NCBI GenBank assembly: GCA_019307545.1
Contig: JAFDJI010000310.1
Span: 1-5,300 of the forward strand
DNA length: 5,300 nucleotides
Reading direction: 5' to 3'
Source of the DNA: Deltaproteobacteria bacterium
Lineage (GTDB): Bacteria; Myxococcota_A; UBA796; GCA-2862545
The notes below the pieces were generated by a model. It did not search any database. It saw nothing but the letters and a program-made list of their open reading frames with translations, and was not told the origin of the DNA. This document shows positions 1 through 5,300 of the stretch, piece after piece (the first letter of the stretch is position 1; each line of letters starts with the position of its first letter). The translations under genes and the position numbers were made by a program.

Positions 1-774
1 TACGAGCCGTCGACCCGTACCTCGGCGTCCTTCACCGCGGCGATGGAGCGCCTCGGGGGAAGCGTGATCCCCATCACCTCTGTGAAGTACTCCTCGGTGG
101 CCAAGGGCGAGTCGCTACCCGACACCATTCGCACCCTCGAGGCCTACGCCGACGCCGTCGTGCTGCGTCACCCCACGAAAGGGTCGGCGGCGGAAGCAGC
201 TCGGTACGCTTCCAAGCCCATCATCAACGCCGGCGACGGCGTTGGGGAGCACCCCACCCAGGCGCTGCTCGACCTGTTCACCATCGTCAGCGAGTTGGGC
301 GCGGTCGACGGGCTCACCGTGACCATGCTGGGCGACCTGAAGTTCGGCCGCACCGTGCACTCCCTGGCGCGTCTGCTCTCGCAGTACGACGTGCGCATCA
401 ACTACGTGGCGCCCGAGATCCTGCGCATGCCGGAAGAGATCGTCACGGAGCTGGCGGAGCGGGGTGTCCAACAGGCGTCGACCGAGCGGCTCGACGACGT
501 GCTTGGGGAGAGCGACGTCCTCTACGTCACCCGGGTCCAGAAGGAGCGGTTCACCGACCCCGCCGGCTACGAGAGCGTGCAGGGGGCCTACGTGATCACC
601 GCTGAGACCATGAAGAGTGCCAAGGACCGGATGATCGTGATGCACCCCCTCCCCCGGGTCGGGGAGATCTCGATGGAAGTGGACGACGACCCAAGGGCCG
701 CGTACTTCCGCCAAATGGAGAACGGGCTGTACGTCCGGATGGCGCTGCTCGCGATGGTGCTCGGCAAAGCGTAG
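1..774 (+). CDS. pyrB: Aspartate carbamoyltransferase catalytic chain, 5'-truncated
   Basis: The product catalyses carbamoyl phosphate + L-aspartate to N-carbamoyl-aspartate, the committed step of de novo pyrimidine synthesis in the cytosol. The frame is open from base 1, before the first ATG at 43, so the gene enters from the left; 257 residues are visible, against roughly 300-310 for the family, and about 50 N-terminal residues are missing. Counting from the first visible residue, the carbamoyl-phosphate loop STRTS is at 4-8, the mobile-loop lysine in VAKGES at 33-38, then an LRHP motif, the NAGDGVGEHPTQALLD segment, the GDLKFGRTVHS start of the aspartate domain, TRVQKERF, and HPLPRVGEI near the end. 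All expected motifs of the visible part are intact. The wording of the second half is closer to animal CAD than to E. coli PyrB as I recall them. No pyrI regulatory chain follows; the next gene is convergent and unrelated. The family assignment is very secure. Confidence 0.97.
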   Translation, partial: YEPSTRTSASFTAAMERLGGSVIPITSVKYSSVAKGESLPDTIRTLEAYADAVVLRHPTKGSAAEAARYASKPIINAGDGVGEHPTQALLDLFTIVSELGAVDGLTVTMLGDLKFGRTVHSLARLLSQYDVRINYVAPEILRMPEEIVTELAERGVQQASTERLDDVLGESDVLYVTRVQKERFTDPAGYESVQGAYVITAETMKSAKDRMIVMHPLPRVGEISMEVDDDPRAAYFRQMENGLYVRMALLAMVLGKA

Positions 775-776
775 GA

Positions 777-792
777 GGCTGGTCGAGCAGCC
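777..792 (+). terminator. Weak stem-loop just after pyrB, possible terminator
   Basis: Two bases after the pyrB stop codon, GGCTG (777-781) pairs perfectly with CAGCC (788-792) around a 6-nt loop. No T-run follows directly; the only run is four Ts at 811-814. It is therefore not a canonical intrinsic terminator, though the place is right, since the next gene is convergent. The short stem could arise by chance in GC-rich DNA. Confidence 0.25.
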
Positions 793-900
793 CGAGAATC
801 GTCATCGTCGTTTTCGTCGGCTCTCCGCAGGCACAGGGGTCGCGATGGTGCGGTGAGGACCCGAGTGCCGGTTCCTCAACGCCCTACTCCGGCCCGAACG

Positions 901-920
901 CCGGGTCCATCAGCACCCGG
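901..920 (-). terminator. Perfect 6-bp stem-loop just after the minus-strand gene, possible terminator
   Basis: CCGGGT (901-906) and ACCCGG (915-920) form a perfect 6-bp GC-rich stem with an 8-nt loop. On the minus strand it begins two bases after the stop codon of the 923-1708 gene. No T-run follows on that strand, so it may act as a 3'-end stabiliser or a weak terminator, or be chance. An alternative stem pairs CCCG at 893-896 with CGGG at 902-905. Confidence 0.3.
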
Positions 921-922
921 GA

Positions 923-1708
923 CTACATCGCGCGGAAGAACGCGAAGTTGCGGCGCTCGACTTCGTCGAGGGCGGGCATGGGGAAGTGCAGGGCCTCGGT
1001 GGCCGACACGAACCAGTAGCCCTGCAGTAGACGCCGAAACGGTAGCTCCTGCAACGGCGTGTGCAGGCTGATGCCTTTCACCGGTTTCTCGGGCTGGGCC
1101 TTCATCAACATCGCCGCGGCCCGGAGCTTGGAGGGATGGAGACCGGGTACCGGCGCGCCCACGAACGGGTTCAGGTGGTACCGACGCAGGAAGTCGTCGA
1201 TGTCGATCTGGACCTGCGTGAAGAACATCTTCGGGGCACCCTTGGGGTTGTCGGGATCGACGATGTAGCGGCCAAAGCCCACCGGGGTCAGGTGGCTGAG
1301 CACCAGCATGTTCATCGGACAGATCTCCAGGTACACCCGGAGGTCGGCCGAGGTGTCCTCTTCGGCGGGGGGCACCGGGTCCAGTCCCAGGGTGTGTCCC
1401 GAGGGGGTGGACAGGTACAGGCGCAGGATGGCGGAGGCTGCGATGTGCTCCAGGACGCGGTAGGAGGCGATCGACTTCGTCGCCTTGGGGCGGCCGTCCT
1501 CATGGGGCTTCAACTCCCCAAATCCCCACTCGATCCGAAGGAAATCGTGGCGATAGCTCGGGTCGATCTCCGCGAAGATCAGCTTCCCCTCGTAGTACCG
1601 CGTCGAGCCGACCTGGTAGTGCCGCGCGAAGGACTCCGGCTCGAGTTGGGAAGCCACCAGGGAACGGGTCGGGAACAGGGTCAGGTAGAGGTGATTGTCG
1701 TAGGCCAT
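923..1708 (-). CDS. Uncharacterised 261-residue soluble protein
   Basis: I do not recognise this family and assign no function. The minus-strand frame is open, reads as a plausible globular protein and has a real ribosome site. I chose the ATG at 1708 because GGAG lies 9 nt upstream; the frame stays open to a GTG at 1753, but that has no visible Shine-Dalgarno. The protein begins MAYDNHLYLTLFPTRS. It is rich in aromatic residues and arginine, has one cysteine (C130, in EICPMNM) and no signal peptide, membrane segment or metal-binding cysteine cluster. Visible landmarks are YYEGKLIFAEID (38-49), an acidic proline-rich linker around 111-122 (PVPPAEEDTSAD), a PKGAPKMFFTQVQIDIDDFL segment (155-174), a KPVKGISLHTPLQELPFRRL stretch (208-227), and GYWFVSATEALHFPMPALDE (230-249). 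It is convergent with pyrB and divergent from the hydrogenase operon, so it could share control with the latter, but a link is only inferred from position. The opposite strand has an overlapping open frame, which I treat as a shadow. Confidence 0.8.
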   Translation of the reverse strand: MAYDNHLYLTLFPTRSLVASQLEPESFARHYQVGSTRYYEGKLIFAEIDPSYRHDFLRIEWGFGELKPHEDGRPKATKSIASYRVLEHIAASAILRLYLSTPSGHTLGLDPVPPAEEDTSADLRVYLEICPMNMLVLSHLTPVGFGRYIVDPDNPKGAPKMFFTQVQIDIDDFLRRYHLNPFVGAPVPGLHPSKLRAAAMLMKAQPEKPVKGISLHTPLQELPFRRLLQGYWFVSATEALHFPMPALDEVERRNFAFFRAM

Positions 1709-1717
1709 GTCGAAGGA

Positions 1718-1721
1718 CTCC
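1718..1721 (-). promoter_or_regulatory. Ribosome binding site that decides the start of the minus-strand gene
   Basis: On the minus strand GGAG is followed by a 9-nt spacer and then ATG at 1708. The alternative GTG start at 1753 has only a C-rich stretch before it. This supports the shorter, 261-residue protein. Confidence 0.65.
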
Positions 1722-1773
1722 GGGTGGAACGCTGTGCAAGTACCACACGGCACGGGAATTCGGGGGATCGAGT

Positions 1774-1787
1774 CGGGCGAACGCCCG
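1774..1787. repeat. Perfect inverted repeat in the divergent intergenic region
   Basis: CGGGCG (1774-1779) and CGCCCG (1782-1787) are perfect complements separated by AA, and one T-G wobble pair extends the stem outward (1773/1788). It lies 65 bp upstream of the minus-strand ATG and about 150 bp upstream of the hydrogenase operon. Possible roles are an operator half-site pair or a small hairpin in the 5' leader of the minus-strand gene. GC-rich palindromes of this size also occur by chance here. Confidence 0.45.
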
Positions 1788-1861
1788 GAGATGGCCGCTT
1801 CGCGGAAATGGGTGGTTGGTTGCGCGGGGGGGCATCGCGGCAGGTGCGAGGACGAGCCCCC

Positions 1862-1870
1862 TGGTAGAGT
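1862..1870 (+). promoter_or_regulatory. Weak candidate extended -10 element for the hydrogenase operon
   Basis: TGGTAGAGT resembles an extended -10 box: TG, one base, then TAGAGT, which matches TATAAT at four of six positions including the first TA and the last T. It lies about 67 bp upstream of the first hydrogenase start codon, which would leave a leader of about 60 nt. I see no convincing -35 box at the usual spacing (aggtgc at 1842-1847). This is a pattern match only. Confidence 0.22.
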
Positions 1871-1928
1871 AGGTCTCCCGTTTCACGAGGGTGGCGACGG
1901 GTTGTACTGGTACGCCACTGCGACATCC

Positions 1929-1932
1929 GAGG
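1929..1932 (+). promoter_or_regulatory. Close-spaced Shine-Dalgarno of the first hydrogenase gene
   Basis: GAGG is followed by only TTCC before the ATG at 1937. The 4-nt spacer is shorter than the usual 5-9 nt, so initiation may be weaker than at the downstream genes. The ATG is preferred because the protein starts MLFKILSKDSF, a plausible family N-terminus, and no better start is seen upstream in the frame. Confidence 0.5.
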
Positions 1933-1936
1933 TTCC

Positions 1937-2980
1937 ATGCTCTTCAAGATCCTCAGCAAGGACAGCTTCCGAGAGCTGATCGGGCTGTTGCTCGACGCCA
2001 ACGAGGTCGTGGGTCCGCGGATCGTGTCTCGCAAGCCCGACGGAAAGCCGATCTACCAGTTCCTGCCCATCGAGCGCTTCGAGGACCTGAGCCTCGACCA
2101 CGACAAGACGGAGTACTCGGCGAAAACCTACTTTCTACCCTTCAAGGAGGACCTCAGTTCATTCTCTTTCGAGGGCGGTGACTGGGAGCAGCACATCCGC
2201 TATCGGATCCAGCCGCGCGCCATCGTGGGGCTGCACGCCTGCGACATCAACGCCCTGGTAAAGCTCGACAAGGTCCTGCTCAAGGGCGAGTTCCCGAGCC
2301 CCTACTACCTGTCCCGGCGTCAGAACACCTTCGTCATCGGCATGGATCACGACCCGTGCGAGAACGGCTTCTGCGCCTCGGTCGGAGCGGATATCGTCAG
2401 CCACGGCTTCGACCTGTTCCTCACCGATCTGGGCGATCGGTACTTCGTGGCCATCGACTCGGACTGGGGTTTCCGAGTGGTCAGCTCGGTGGCGATCCGG
2501 GAGGTGACCGAGGACGATCGCGAGGAGTACATGCGGGTCCGCAACCGCATCGCCGCCGGATTCAAGACCAAGGTCAACGTCCGCAACCTGCCGACGCTCC
2601 TCGACCTGGAGTTCGAGTCGCCGGTGTGGAAACGGTGGGGCGACAAGTGCCTGAGCTGCGGGAGCTGCGCCGCCGTGTGTCCCACCTGCTACTGCTACGG
2701 CATCGAAGAGCGGGTCTCGATGGACTTCAGCAGATCGGTGAAGACCAGGCGGCTGTACTCCTGCAACCTGTTCGACTTCGCCATGGTGGCGGGTGGGCAC
2801 AACTTCCGCCCCACCCGGGGCAGCCGCCTGAAGTACCGCTACTACCACCAGCACCGCGGCTTCACCGAGACCTACGCCGAGCCGATGTGCGTGGGCTGCA
2901 ACCGCTGCGGGGACGCGTGCCTGGCGGGCATCAACCCGCCGGACGTCATCGCGGATCTCGAGGAGGAGGCCGCACGATGA
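1937..2980 (+). CDS. hydB: Group 3b [NiFe]-hydrogenase beta subunit (double [4Fe-4S] electron-transfer protein)
   Basis: This 347-residue protein is the ferredoxin-like subunit that carries electrons between the hydrogenase dimer and the flavin subunit in cytoplasmic NAD(P)-linked sulfhydrogenases. Two cluster-binding motifs are visible: C238-x2-C241-x2-C244-x3-C248-P, and C318-x2-C321-x2-C324-x3-C328 close to the C-terminus. Extra cysteines at 251, 253 (CPTCYC) and 276 sit beside the first motif. The N-terminal 230 residues carry landmarks I associate with the HydB / sulfite-reductase-A-like family, including GLHACDINAL (98-107) and CENGFCASVG (141-150). No signal peptide or membrane helix is present. 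It is the first gene of the operon, and its TGA overlaps the ATG of the next gene. The same fold occurs in anaerobic sulfite reductase subunit A, but the [NiFe] small and large subunits downstream settle the assignment. Confidence 0.93.
   Translation: MLFKILSKDSFRELIGLLLDANEVVGPRIVSRKPDGKPIYQFLPIERFEDLSLDHDKTEYSAKTYFLPFKEDLSSFSFEGGDWEQHIRYRIQPRAIVGLHACDINALVKLDKVLLKGEFPSPYYLSRRQNTFVIGMDHDPCENGFCASVGADIVSHGFDLFLTDLGDRYFVAIDSDWGFRVVSSVAIREVTEDDREEYMRVRNRIAAGFKTKVNVRNLPTLLDLEFESPVWKRWGDKCLSCGSCAAVCPTCYCYGIEERVSMDFSRSVKTRRLYSCNLFDFAMVAGGHNFRPTRGSRLKYRYYHQHRGFTETYAEPMCVGCNRCGDACLAGINPPDVIADLEEEAAR
2965..2969 (+). promoter_or_regulatory. Strong Shine-Dalgarno inside the end of hydB, driving hydG
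   Basis: GGAGG, within a run of GAG codons encoding EEE at the beta-subunit C-terminus, stands 7 nt before the ATG at 2977. With the ATGA overlap, it marks the gamma start and points to translational coupling. It rules out longer gamma starts inside the beta gene, where the same frame is open back to 2356. Confidence 0.75.
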
Positions 2981-3888
2981 CCAGAGTGGTCCTGCACCCC
3001 TACGACGTGCGAAAGGAGTTGGCGATCGCCAAGCCGCTCGACTTCAACCGGCGCACCCAGCTCAAGCACGTCGACAGGGTCTTCAAGGCGGTCCTCACCA
3101 ACATCGTCCAGCTCACCGAGCAGGAGAAGCTGTTCCACATCCGGATCCTCGACGATGCCGAACGGGAGCGGTTTTCCTTCCTGCCGGGCCAGTTCGTGAT
3201 GGTGGAGCTGCCGGGGTATGGCGAGGTGCCCATCTCGATCTCCAGCTCGCCGTCGAGCAAGGGGCACATCGAGCTGTGCATCCGCAAAGTGGGCGTGGTG
3301 ACCGGGCTGTTGCACGCCGCGAGGCCTGGAGCGCGGGTCGGTCTACGCGGTCCCTTCGGCACCCACTTCCCGCTCGGCAAGATGCGCGGGAAGAACGTCT
3401 TGCTCATCGCCGGCGGCCTGGGGATCGCTCCGCTGCGGGCGCCGATCTTCTACGTCACCGAGAACCTCGGCGAGTTCGCCGAGGTGCGCATCATGTATGG
3501 CGCCAAGCGCCCGAAGGACCTGCTCTTCGACTACCAGTACGAGCAGTGGCGCCGAATCTACGACGTGGGTCTCGACATCATCGTGGAGCATCCGGACGAT
3601 GGGTGGACCGGTCACGTCGGGCTCATCACGGAGCTGCTTGACGACATCGACCTCGATCCGAACGAGACCTTCGCCATCGTGTGCGGCCCGCCGGTGATGT
3701 TCAAGTTCGTGTGCAACCGGCTCCGGGACATGGGCCTGCCGATGCAGCACATGTTCGTATCGCTCGAGCGGCGCATGCATTGCGGGATGGGCAAGTGCTG
3801 TCGGTGCAACGTCGGCTCGACCTTCACGTGTATCGACGGCCCGGTCTTCGACTACTGGTCGGTCCTCAACCTCAAGGAAGCGATCTAG
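2977..3888 (+). CDS. hydG: Group 3b [NiFe]-hydrogenase gamma subunit (FAD / NAD(P) / [2Fe-2S] reductase)
   Basis: This 303-residue diaphorase-like subunit exchanges electrons between FAD and NAD(P). Domains in order: an N-terminal extension (1-35); a ferredoxin-reductase FAD barrel with LPGQFVMVELPG (69-80) and PISISSSP (85-92) at the flavin site, then VVTGLLH (107-113) and GPFG (125-128); a nucleotide domain with IAGGLGIAPLR (144-154), YGAKRPKDLLF (174-184) and CGPPVMF (236-242); and a C-terminal [2Fe-2S] site, C269-x4-C274-x2-C277-x7-C285, with an extra C275. The layout is that of the PyrK / sulfhydrogenase-gamma group. Although pyrB lies nearby, this is not PyrK of pyrimidine synthesis: it overlaps hydB by 4 nt and precedes the hydrogenase small subunit by 9 nt. 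NAD versus NADP preference cannot be read reliably from the sequence. Confidence 0.94.
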   Translation: MTRVVLHPYDVRKELAIAKPLDFNRRTQLKHVDRVFKAVLTNIVQLTEQEKLFHIRILDDAERERFSFLPGQFVMVELPGYGEVPISISSSPSSKGHIELCIRKVGVVTGLLHAARPGARVGLRGPFGTHFPLGKMRGKNVLLIAGGLGIAPLRAPIFYVTENLGEFAEVRIMYGAKRPKDLLFDYQYEQWRRIYDVGLDIIVEHPDDGWTGHVGLITELLDDIDLDPNETFAIVCGPPVMFKFVCNRLRDMGLPMQHMFVSLERRMHCGMGKCCRCNVGSTFTCIDGPVFDYWSVLNLKEAI

Positions 3889-3894
3889 GGGGGA
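3889..3894 (+). promoter_or_regulatory. Ribosome binding site of hydD
   Basis: GGGGGA fills most of the 9-nt gap between the gamma stop and the delta ATG at 3898, with a 3-nt spacer. It is a G-run rather than a classic GGAGG. The close spacing makes reinitiation by ribosomes finishing hydG likely. Confidence 0.45.
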
Positions 3895-3897
3895 CCG

Positions 3898-4650
3898 ATG
3901 AAATACCTCGGCATCCAGCCCGCCCGCCCCAAGGTGGCCGTCTTCGACTTCACCGGCTGCGAGGGGTGCGAGCTGCAGCTGGCCAACAAGGAGGCGTCCC
4001 TCGGCGCGTTCCTGGCGAGCGTGGAGGTGGTGAACTTCCGCGAGATCAGCTCGGAGGCACGGGACGACTACGCGATCGCCTTCATCGACGGCTGCATCTC
4101 GCGCGACGACGAGGTGAAGCGCCTGCAGGCGATCCGCGGTCGCGCGGAGGTGCTGGTGGCCATGGGCAGCTGCGCCTGCTTCGGTGGGGTGCACCGGATG
4201 AAGAACGCCTTCGACCTGGCGGAGGCCAACGCGGAGGTCTACGGGGACGCGCCGAAGGAGACCAGCCCGGTCCGGGCCGTCAAGGAGGTGGTCCCCGTCG
4301 ACCTGGAGATCCCGGGGTGTCCGGTGTCCAAGGCGGAGATCGAGCGGATCGTGCAGCACGTCGTGCTGGGGGTGCCCTTCGCCTTCCCCGTCTACCCGGT
4401 GTGCGTGGACTGCAAGCACCAATTCACCACGTGCATGTTCGAGCACGGCGAGTTGTGCCTCGGGCCGATCACCCGAGCCGGTTGCGGCGCGCCGTGCCCG
4501 GCTGGTGGTCTCGGCTGCTGGGGCTGCCGCGGGCCGTCCGAGGACTGCAACATCGAGGAGTTCCGTGCGCTGGCCGCCGAGCGCGGCTTCGAGGCGCGAG
4601 AGCTCACCGAACGCCTGGCCTTCTTCGGGGGCTTCGAGGAGCTGCGATGA
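3898..4650 (+). CDS. hydD: Group 3b [NiFe]-hydrogenase delta (small) subunit
   Basis: This 250-residue small subunit relays electrons from the Ni-Fe site through iron-sulfur clusters. The proximal-cluster ligands are clear: C21-x2-C24 in TGCEGCELQL, C92 in MGSCACFGG and C141 in IPGCPV. The C-terminal half has many further cysteines (169, 172, 179, 187, 196, 200, 207, 210, 217) within a CLGPITRAGCGAPCP (187-201) and GCWGCRG (206-212) pattern. This fits the two additional [4Fe-4S] clusters expected in group 3 small subunits, although the exact ligand sets cannot be assigned by eye. It begins directly with MKYLGIQPARPKVAVFDF and has no twin-arginine leader, unlike group 1 and 2a-type exported enzymes, so it should be cytosolic. 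It overlaps the alpha gene by ATGA. Confidence 0.95.
   Translation: MKYLGIQPARPKVAVFDFTGCEGCELQLANKEASLGAFLASVEVVNFREISSEARDDYAIAFIDGCISRDDEVKRLQAIRGRAEVLVAMGSCACFGGVHRMKNAFDLAEANAEVYGDAPKETSPVRAVKEVVPVDLEIPGCPVSKAEIERIVQHVVLGVPFAFPVYPVCVDCKHQFTTCMFEHGELCLGPITRAGCGAPCPAGGLGCWGCRGPSEDCNIEEFRALAAERGFEARELTERLAFFGGFEELR
4636..4641 (+). promoter_or_regulatory. Shine-Dalgarno inside the end of hydD, driving hydA
   Basis: GAGGAG stands 5 nt before the ATG at 4647, within the codons for the last residues of the small subunit. It fixes the alpha start and repeats the arrangement seen at the hydB/hydG joint. Confidence 0.7.
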
Positions 4651-5300
4651 GTGAAGCGACACCCCCGCCCGGCACCAAGCGCGTCGTCGTCGACGTGCAC
4701 CATCTGGCCCGTGTGGAGGGCCACGGGAACATCGTGGTGCGGATCGAGGACGGTGTCGTGCGGGAGGCGCGCTGGGAGGTGATCGAGACCCCGCGCTTCT
4801 TCGAAGTGATGCTGAAGGGTAAGCACTACACTTCGGCGGGGATCCTCACCGCCCGCATCTGCGGGATCTGCTCCATCGCGCATTGCCTGGTGAGCGTGCG
4901 GGCCACGGAGAACGCCTTCGGGATCGAGATCCCCCCGCTGGCCGCCCAGCTGCGGCTCCTCGCCAAGCACGGCGAGACGCTGCAGAGCCACGCGCTGCAC
5001 CTGCTGTTCCTCGCGGCGCCGGACTTCCTCGGCCTGGCCAGCGCCCTGCCGCTCGCCGAATCCCACCCCGACGTGTTTGCCGTCGCCGCGCGCCTCAAGG
5101 GGCTCGGCAACGACATTTGCGATGCGGTGGCCGGGCGTACGACCCACCCCGTGTCGATTCAGGTGGGGGGGATGGCGGTCGTGCCCGACAAGCGCATGCT
5201 CGCCTCGCTGGTCGACCGCCTCAACGCCTCGCTCGCCGATCTCCGGGTGGTCGTCGACCTGTTCCGGACCTTCGACGTGCCCGGCTTCGTCCGCGAGACC
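4647..5300 (+). CDS. hydA: Group 3b [NiFe]-hydrogenase alpha (large, catalytic) subunit, 3'-truncated
   Basis: The frame is open from the ATG at 4647 to the last base, giving the first 218 residues of a subunit usually a little over 400 long. It carries the Ni-Fe(CN)2CO site that splits or forms H2. Visible motifs are HHLARVEGHGNIVV (18-31) with the conserved glutamate E24, the N-terminal nickel-ligand motif R70-I-C72-G-I-C75-S-I-A-H79, and the GRTTHPVSIQVGGM stretch (163-176) typical of large subunits. The C-terminal DPCxxC motif and the peptide removed during maturation lie outside the window. No signal sequence is seen. The symbol follows P. furiosus usage; hydA is also used for unrelated [FeFe]-hydrogenases, and this protein is clearly of the [NiFe] type. 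Confidence 0.96.
   Translation, partial: MSEATPPPGTKRVVVDVHHLARVEGHGNIVVRIEDGVVREARWEVIETPRFFEVMLKGKHYTSAGILTARICGICSIAHCLVSVRATENAFGIEIPPLAAQLRLLAKHGETLQSHALHLLFLAAPDFLGLASALPLAESHPDVFAVAARLKGLGNDICDAVAGRTTHPVSIQVGGMAVVPDKRMLASLVDRLNASLADLRVVVDLFRTFDVPGFVRET

Noticed and set aside
115..714. A 199-codon open frame on the minus strand inside pyrB
   Set aside because: It is antisense to the secure pyrB frame and has the same H/D/V/L/G-rich shadow composition.
1709..1753. A GTG start at 1753 for the minus-strand gene, adding 15 residues
   Set aside because: No Shine-Dalgarno precedes it, whereas the ATG at 1708 has GGAG at 9 nt. It is not fully excluded.
1061..1867. A 268-codon plus-strand frame opposite the unknown minus-strand gene
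   Set aside because: Its composition (H, R, G, V, D, Q repeats) looks like a shadow. The minus-strand frame has better amino-acid balance and a well-spaced GGAG before its ATG.
1865..1893. A tRNA-like or structured RNA element around the gtagag and ttcacgag bases
   Set aside because: The arms do not pair into a cloverleaf, and only a mismatched 6-bp stem can be drawn.
2356..2976. A longer N-terminus for hydG, since its frame is open upstream to 2356
   Set aside because: The added residues overlap hydB and are R/G/H/P-rich nonsense. The ATG at 2977 has an ideal Shine-Dalgarno and gives the normal family length.
2977..3888. Reading this gene as pyrK (dihydroorotate dehydrogenase electron-transfer subunit), given pyrB nearby
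   Set aside because: The domains are shared, but the gene overlaps hydB and leads into the [NiFe] small subunit. pyrB is separated from it by an opposite-strand gene.
1937..3888. Reading the first two genes as anaerobic sulfite reductase asrAB
   Set aside because: The folds are related, but no siroheme subunit follows. The [NiFe]-hydrogenase small and large subunits follow directly in the same unit.
3343..4662. A 439-codon open frame on the minus strand across hydG and hydD
   Set aside because: It lies entirely antisense to two genes with clear motifs. Its product is a low-complexity mix of H, D, V, L, R and A typical of the complement of GC-rich coding DNA, and no family motif is seen.

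Overview
The window is GC-rich, bacterial-looking DNA with G or C at most third codon positions. Genes are tightly packed and Shine-Dalgarno sites are clear. No rRNA, tRNA, insertion sequence or CRISPR array is visible, so the lineage cannot be fixed. The most I would say is an uncultured-type, high-GC bacterium with soluble, pyridine-nucleotide-linked hydrogen metabolism.

Layout. (1) Positions 1-774, plus strand: the 3' part of pyrB, the catalytic chain of aspartate carbamoyltransferase; the start lies before the window. (2) 775-922: a short convergent spacer with two weak stem-loops, one after each stop codon. (3) 923-1708, minus strand: a 261-residue soluble protein I do not recognise. (4) 1709-1936: a 228-bp divergent intergenic region with a perfect 6+6 inverted repeat, a G-rich tract and a weak promoter candidate. 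(5) 1937-5300, plus strand: four genes in the order beta-gamma-delta-alpha of a group 3b [NiFe]-hydrogenase (the NAD(P)-linked 'sulfhydrogenase' type of Pyrococcus furiosus). The last gene, the Ni-Fe catalytic subunit, is cut off by the window edge.

How the operon works (family knowledge applied to the motifs seen). H2 is split, or protons reduced, at the Ni-Fe site of the alpha subunit. Electrons pass through the iron-sulfur clusters of the delta (small) subunit and the beta ferredoxin-like subunit to the FAD/[2Fe-2S] gamma subunit, which exchanges them with NAD(P)+/NAD(P)H. None of the four proteins starts with a Tat or Sec signal, so the complex should be cytoplasmic. Beta/gamma and delta/alpha are each joined by an ATGA stop-start overlap behind a good Shine-Dalgarno site, and gamma/delta are 9 nt apart, so this is one transcription unit with translational coupling.

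The hydrogenase itself is a known system. The two points most worth following up are the unidentified gene divergent from it and the close resemblance of the pyrB product to the aspartate carbamoyltransferase domain of animal CAD. I saw nothing that I could defend as an entirely new system.
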